A DNA stretch of 10,514 bases, taken from Nitrospinota bacterium (GTDB taxonomy: Bacteria; Nitrospinota; Nitrospinia; UBA9942; JAHJSF01). Each line of letters begins with the position of its first letter. Position 1 is the stretch's first letter. Position numbers and translations under genes: made by a program. The notes under the pieces are model-generated. The model searched no databases. It was given only the letters and a program-made list of their open reading frames with translations, and was not told the DNA's origin. The stretch covers positions 1 through 10,514 of the forward strand of contig JAHJSF010000150.1 in the NCBI GenBank assembly GCA_018830405.1. The letters are read 5' to 3'. Below are positions 6,848 to 10,514 of this stretch, in pieces.

Positions 6848-7740
6848 TGATTAATATTAAAGACTATTTTAATGCGAACCGAGAGGCGGTCAATATCTAC
6901 ATAGAGGGTCTCCTTAAGAATATAGATCAATACCCGAACGATTTGCACGATTCTATGAGTTATTCCCTGATGGCCGGCGGGAAACGTCTCCGCCCCATAC
7001 TTGTTATAGCCTCAGCCGAGACGGTTGGAGGGGTGAGAGAGAATGTCCTCCCCTTTGCCGCCGCCATTGAGATGATACATACCTATACCCTTATCCATGA
7101 TGACCTCCCGGCCATAGACGACGATGAGCTACGGCGCGGTAAGCCGACCTGCCATAAGGAGTTCAGTGAGGCTACGGCCATACTGGCCGGGGATGCCCTC
7201 CTTACCTATGCCTTCGAGGTTATGAGCAACCTTTCCCTCATGCCCAACTGCTCCCCCGACAATGTAATAAAGGCCCTCAATGAAGTGGCTAAGAGGGTTG
7301 GCGTTTCGGGAACGATAGGGGGGCAGATGGCCGATATACTATACGAGGGGGTGGGGGGTACGATTCCTCTCCTTGAGTATATACATACCCATAAGACGGG
7401 GGAGATGATTCTGGCCTCGGTCTTGGCTGGGGGAATTTTAAGCGGTGCCACCGATGAAGAATTAGCGGCCCTATCTGCATATGCCAAGAATATTGGTCTA
7501 GCCTTCCAGATAGTCGATGATATCCTCGATGTTGAAGGGGACAGTAAGGTTATGGGAAAAAATACAGGTATTGACGCCAAAAATAATAAATTGACCTATC
7601 CGGGCCTCCTCGGAATTGCCGAGTCTCGGCATATTGCCTCTCACCTGATAGATACGGGGATTAAGTCTCTGGCCATCTTCGGGGAGCGGGGAGAGGTGTT
7701 GAAGGATACGGCCGAATACATTATAGCCAGAAGTTTTTAA
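6847..7740 (+). CDS. ispA: Polyprenyl synthetase, probable farnesyl diphosphate synthase
   Basis: The 297-residue protein condenses isopentenyl diphosphate with allylic diphosphates to give farnesyl (possibly geranylgeranyl) diphosphate for quinones, undecaprenol and hopanoids. It carries GGKRLRP at 44-50, the first aspartate-rich motif DDLPAIDDDELRRGKPT at 85-101 (DDxxxxD with the two-residue insertion of bacterial type II enzymes), GGQMADI at 158-164 and the second motif QIVDDILD at 221-228, then KNNKLTYP at 245-252. All magnesium-binding aspartates are present. Chain length cannot be fixed from sequence alone; context with dxs and the compact size favour farnesyl diphosphate synthase. The ATG at 6847 overlaps the xseB stop by one base. 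An in-frame TTG at 6844 would add one residue and sits closer to the GAGGGGGA element, so it may be the real start. Confidence 0.93.
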   Translation: MINIKDYFNANREAVNIYIEGLLKNIDQYPNDLHDSMSYSLMAGGKRLRPILVIASAETVGGVRENVLPFAAAIEMIHTYTLIHDDLPAIDDDELRRGKPTCHKEFSEATAILAGDALLTYAFEVMSNLSLMPNCSPDNVIKALNEVAKRVGVSGTIGGQMADILYEGVGGTIPLLEYIHTHKTGEMILASVLAGGILSGATDEELAALSAYAKNIGLAFQIVDDILDVEGDSKVMGKNTGIDAKNNKLTYPGLLGIAESRHIASHLIDTGIKSLAIFGERGEVLKDTAEYIIARSF

Positions 7741-7752
7741 ACGATAGGTGGA

Positions 7753-9645
7753 TTGTTGGATATACTCGATAAAATAGATAGCCCCGCGGACCTTAAGAAG
7801 ATTCAAAAGACCAAACTGCCGAAACTGGCCGATGAACTGCGGAGGATGATTGTCGGAACGGTCTCAAAAAACGGCGGTCACCTTTCGTCTAACCTTGGGG
7901 TGATTGAACTGACCATCGCCCTAAATTATGTCTTCAATTTTCCGCGCGACAAGGTTGTCTGGGATGTGGGACATCAGTCGTATGCCCATAAGCTCCTCAC
8001 CGGGAGGCGAAAACTCTTCCATACCCTTCGTCAGGATGGGGGTATAGCAGGATTTCCCAGGAGGGAGGAGAGTCCATACGATGTCTTTAATACCGGCCAT
8101 AGCGGGACATCTATTTCGGCCGCCCTCGGGATGGCCAAGGCGCGTGACATGCGGGGGGATGATAATTCCGTTATAGCCGTTATAGGGGATGGTTCTCTCA
8201 GTTCCGGGCTGGCCTTTGAGGGGCTGAATAATGCCGGCTCCATAAAGAGCAATCTTATTGTGGTCTTAAACGATAATGAGATGTCGATATCCCCCAATGT
8301 CGGGGCCATGTCGGCCCACCTCAGTTCTATCATCACGGGGGAGAGATATAACAAGCTGAAGAAGGATATCGAGTCGGTGATTAAGGCGATACCCGCTATT
8401 GGAGAACAGATAGCCTCATTCGCCCACAAATTGGATGACGGAATAAAGGGGATGTTTATCCCCGGGAGGCTCTTTGAAGACCTCGGCTTTAAATATGTCG
8501 GCCCGATAGATGGGCACAATATAAACCTGCTTATAGACACCTTAAAAAAGGTCAGGAAGCTTGAACGCCCCATTCTCCTGCATATCGTCACCAAGAAGGG
8601 ATTGGGCTATCTTCCGGCCGAGGAGCGTCCCGACAATTATCATGGCACCCCCCCCTTTGATGCCTCCAATGGCAATTTTAATAGGGAGCCTTCCTATACC
8701 ACCTATACCAAGGCCTTCGGGGAAGCCCTGGTTCATCTTGCCGGGGAAAATGAGAAGGTTGTAGCCATAACGGCGGCTATGATGGACGGGACAGGGTTGA
8801 AGGACTTTGCCGAAAGATTTCCCGAAAGGTTTTATGATGTAGGTATCGCCGAGCAGCACGCCGTTACCTTTGCCGCCGGTCTGGCCACCGAAGGGTTTAA
8901 ACCGGTTGTGGCCGTCTATTCCACCTTTCTACAGCGGGCCTACGACCAGATTCTTCACGATGTCTGTCAGATGAATCTTCCGGTAATATTTGCCATAGAC
9001 AGGGCCGGAATAGTTGGGGAGGATGGCCCGACCCACCAGGGGATGTTTGATATCTCTTACCTCAGGTCTCTCCCCAATATGACTATCATGGCCCCCAAGG
9101 ACGAAAACGAATTGGGACAGATGCTCGGAACCGCCCTGACCATTGAAGGCCCGGTGGCTATCCGTTACCCGAGAGGGAGCGGGGTAGGGGTTGAGATAGA
9201 CAAGGAATATAAGAAGATTCCCGTGGGGCAAGGGGAGATTTTAAGAGAGGGAACCGATTGCGCCATACTGGCTGTTGGCAACAGGGTCTATCCCTCCCTG
9301 GAGGCGGCCAAGATGCTGGAAGAGAAGGGGATTTCCTGCGCAGTTATAAATCTCCGTTTTGTGAAACCGCTTGATAGGGAACTTATAAAAGAGATGTCCC
9401 AAAAGGTTAAGTGTATCGTTACGGTTGAAGAACACCTCCTCATGGGGGGGGCCGGTTCAGGGGTATTGGAACTCCTTGATGACCTCTTTATGGTGCATCC
9501 TCCAATTCTTAGAATTGGGGTGGACGACTGCTTTGTAGAACACGCCAATCCTGACTTACTCCGAGAAAGATACCAATTGGATGCCAACGGTATATTTAAG
9601 CAAACGCTTAACTTCTTCAATAAATGTCAAAAAAAGCACGCTTAG
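7753..9645 (+). CDS. dxs: 1-deoxy-D-xylulose-5-phosphate synthase
   Basis: Dxs joins pyruvate and glyceraldehyde 3-phosphate with loss of CO2, using thiamine diphosphate, and feeds the MEP isoprenoid pathway and thiamine and pyridoxal synthesis. The 630-residue protein matches the family length and order: LDKIDSPADLKK at the start, GGHLSSNLG at 41-49 with the catalytic histidine H43, WDVGHQ at 70-75, the thiamine-binding GDGSLSSG at 145-152 to LNDNEMSI at 172-179, and PIDGHN at 251-256. The pyrimidine domain has GIAEQHAVTFAAG at 364-376 with catalytic E367, DRAGIVGEDGPTHQG at 416-430, and YPRG at 472-475. The C-terminal transketolase domain is complete. The start is TTG; two in tandem lie at 7753 and 7756, and the AGGTGG at 7745-7750 gives better spacing to the second. 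It follows ispA by 12 nt and its end overlaps tlyA by 22 nt. Confidence 0.96.
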   Translation: MLDILDKIDSPADLKKIQKTKLPKLADELRRMIVGTVSKNGGHLSSNLGVIELTIALNYVFNFPRDKVVWDVGHQSYAHKLLTGRRKLFHTLRQDGGIAGFPRREESPYDVFNTGHSGTSISAALGMAKARDMRGDDNSVIAVIGDGSLSSGLAFEGLNNAGSIKSNLIVVLNDNEMSISPNVGAMSAHLSSIITGERYNKLKKDIESVIKAIPAIGEQIASFAHKLDDGIKGMFIPGRLFEDLGFKYVGPIDGHNINLLIDTLKKVRKLERPILLHIVTKKGLGYLPAEERPDNYHGTPPFDASNGNFNREPSYTTYTKAFGEALVHLAGENEKVVAITAAMMDGTGLKDFAERFPERFYDVGIAEQHAVTFAAGLATEGFKPVVAVYSTFLQRAYDQILHDVCQMNLPVIFAIDRAGIVGEDGPTHQGMFDISYLRSLPNMTIMAPKDENELGQMLGTALTIEGPVAIRYPRGSGVGVEIDKEYKKIPVGQGEILREGTDCAILAVGNRVYPSLEAAKMLEEKGISCAVINLRFVKPLDRELIKEMSQKVKCIVTVEEHLLMGGAGSGVLELLDDLFMVHPPILRIGVDDCFVEHANPDLLRERYQLDANGIFKQTLNFFNKCQKKHA

Positions 9646-10364
9646 ATAATCTCCTTGTCGAGCGTAATCTGGCCAGTAGCCGGGAAAAGGCCAAAGCCCT
9701 TATCCTCTCCGGGCAGGTTTTGGTTAACAATGTTCCGGTTGATAAGGCCGGCTCTCAGGTTAACTCCGAATCAGATATAACACTCAAAACAGAAGAAATC
9801 CCCTATGTCAGCCGCGGCGGTATAAAGCTTGAGGGGGCCTTGGAACATTTTGGGGTTGATGCTACAGGGAAGGTGGGGATTGATGTCGGGGCCTCAACGG
9901 GGGGATTTACCGACTGTCTCCTTCAGAAAGGGGCCAAGCATGTCTATGCGGTTGATGTCGGCTACGGGCAGTTTGCTTGGAAACTTCGTGGAGACAAAAG
10001 GGTTACCCTGATAGAGAGGAAAAATGTTCGCTTTATGGAGCCGGCCGATATCGGCGGGGTCAAGGTCGATATAATTGTTATCGATGTATCATTTATATCT
10101 CTTAGACATATACTCCCGCCGATTAAGCCGCTACTTAAAGAGGGGGGAGAGATTGTATCCCTCATCAAACCGCAGTTTGAGGTGGGCAAAGGTGAGGTAG
10201 GGAAAGGGGGGCTAGTAAGCGATCCCTTAAAGAGGGCGCAAGTTGTGGAGGAGATATCAACCTTTGCCCAAGGGTTAGGCTATAAGGTATTGGGAACAAC
10301 CACCTCGCAGATTACCGGTTCGAAGAAGGGGAATGTGGAGTTTTTTATTTATCTGTCACTCTGA
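9624..10364 (+). CDS. tlyA: TlyA-family rRNA 2'-O-ribose methyltransferase
   Basis: The 246-residue protein belongs to the TlyA / FtsJ-like family. Mycobacterial TlyA methylates 2'-OH groups of cytidines in 16S and 23S rRNA and gives sensitivity to capreomycin; some relatives were first called haemolysins. An N-terminal S4 RNA-binding domain covers about 4-60 (RLDNLLVERNLASSREKA). SRGGIKLEGAL at 63-73 follows, then the S-adenosylmethionine site DVGASTGGFTDCLL at 87-100, AVDVGYGQ at 109-116, VIDVSFISL at 152-160 and LIKPQFE at 180-186. The expected catalytic set K68, D154, K182, E239 is present. The ATG at 9624 lies inside dxs, overlapping its last 22 nt, and has no good ribosome binding site, so translation may depend on ribosomes finishing dxs. 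Whether it modifies one or both rRNAs cannot be judged. The position after dxs is common in bacteria. Confidence 0.94.
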   Translation: MSKKARLDNLLVERNLASSREKAKALILSGQVLVNNVPVDKAGSQVNSESDITLKTEEIPYVSRGGIKLEGALEHFGVDATGKVGIDVGASTGGFTDCLLQKGAKHVYAVDVGYGQFAWKLRGDKRVTLIERKNVRFMEPADIGGVKVDIIVIDVSFISLRHILPPIKPLLKEGGEIVSLIKPQFEVGKGEVGKGGLVSDPLKRAQVVEEISTFAQGLGYKVLGTTTSQITGSKKGNVEFFIYLSL

Positions 10365-10374
10365 TAATTTTTTG

Positions 10375-10389
10375 ACTGGAGAATCCAGT
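10375..10389. repeat. Perfect 6-bp inverted repeat after tlyA
   Basis: ACTGGA (10375-10380) and TCCAGT (10384-10389) are exact complements around a GAA loop, 10 nt past the tlyA stop. The hairpin is preceded by a T run and followed by TGCCAAAA, not by a T run, so it does not look like a standard terminator for the + strand. ATCCAGT (10383-10389) can alternatively pair with ACTGGAT at 10423-10429, which is followed by ATTTTTCTATT; that loop is long (33 nt). It may be a weak 3'-end structure. Confidence 0.4.
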
Positions 10390-10403
10390 TGCCAAAAGAT
10401 TTA

Positions 10404-10429
10404 GACAGGATAACAGGAATTTACTGGAT
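10404..10429 (-). repeat. Degenerate ATCCTGT-type intergenic repeat, inverted relative to 4581-4597
   Basis: On the + strand this reads GACAGGATAACAGGAATT followed by TACTGGAT. On the minus strand it resembles a three-unit ATCCTGT array (ATCCAGTAAATTCCTGTTA then TCCTGTC) with a few changes. It shares the TCCTGTTA core with the copy at 4581-4597 but lies in the opposite orientation, downstream of tlyA. Confidence 0.5.
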
Positions 10430-10442
10430 ATTTTTCTATTCC

Positions 10443-10476
10443 CCCTTTAGCAAAGCTTGCTATATTGTGGAAAGGG
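10443..10476. repeat. Nested inverted repeats near the right edge
   Basis: CCCTTT (10443-10448) pairs with AAAGGG (10471-10476). Inside it, AGCAA (10449-10453) pairs with TTGCT (10457-10461) around a three-base AGC loop. The two stems could stack as one imperfect structure with an unpaired stretch on the right side. No T run follows, so a terminator is unlikely; it could be an operator, an RNA structure in the leader of a gene beyond the window, or chance. Confidence 0.3.
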
Positions 10477-10514
10477 TTTAAGCCATACTTTATGTAATAG
10501 GCTATACTCCGGAA

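Noticed and set aside
8031-8594. Open frame of 187 codons on the minus strand within dxs
   Set aside because: It lies wholly opposite a strongly conserved dxs region, its translation is serine- and proline-rich with no family resemblance, and such frames are common opposite genes with this codon bias.
10465-10496. TTGTGG and TATGTA near the right edge, considered as a promoter for the next gene
   Set aside because: The spacing is 20 bp and both boxes are poor; no gene start is visible before the window ends.

Overview
The window is about 10.5 kb of gene-dense bacterial chromosome, moderate in GC, carrying nine protein genes. All are recognisable and mostly housekeeping. I see no phage, transposon, CRISPR, toxin-antitoxin or RNA gene. 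The organism is probably a Gram-negative or otherwise deep-branching, uncultured bacterium. It has a HD-GYP signalling protein, the MEP isoprenoid pathway, and a degenerate copy of the intergenic ATCCTGTTAATCCTGT-type repeat that I recall from several environmental and deltaproteobacterial genomes. The species cannot be named from this stretch, and the taxonomic guess is weak.

Left block (1-3125, + strand): the 3' part of clpB (disaggregase, second AAA+ module, open at the left edge), then trxB (thioredoxin reductase) 17 nt downstream, then a short pyruvate kinase gene 39 nt after that. The first two serve protein quality control and redox balance. The pyruvate kinase is unusual: it ends after the catalytic barrel with no C-terminal regulatory domain, and its cation-site residues resemble the potassium-independent class.

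Middle (3177-4634): a convergent, minus-strand gene for a tandem HD / HD-GYP protein, probably a cyclic-di-GMP phosphodiesterase. It is separated by a 201-nt divergent intergenic region from the next rightward gene. This spacer holds a plausible promoter for each direction and one ATCCTGTTAATCCTGTT repeat.

Right block (4635-10364, + strand): a gamma-class carbonic-anhydrase-like hexapeptide protein, then xseA, xseB, ispA, dxs and tlyA. The last five are packed with gaps of 1 to 12 nt or short overlaps and form a classic operon: both subunits of exonuclease VII, farnesyl diphosphate synthase, DXP synthase (entry to the MEP pathway) and an rRNA 2'-O-methyltransferase. Three of these genes (xseA, xseB, dxs) begin with TTG.

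Right edge (10365-10514): non-coding, with a perfect 6-bp inverted repeat, a second degenerate ATCCTGT-type repeat in the opposite orientation, and a nested palindrome. I find no clearly new system here. The best leads are the short, potassium-independent-looking pyruvate kinase and the tandem HD protein.
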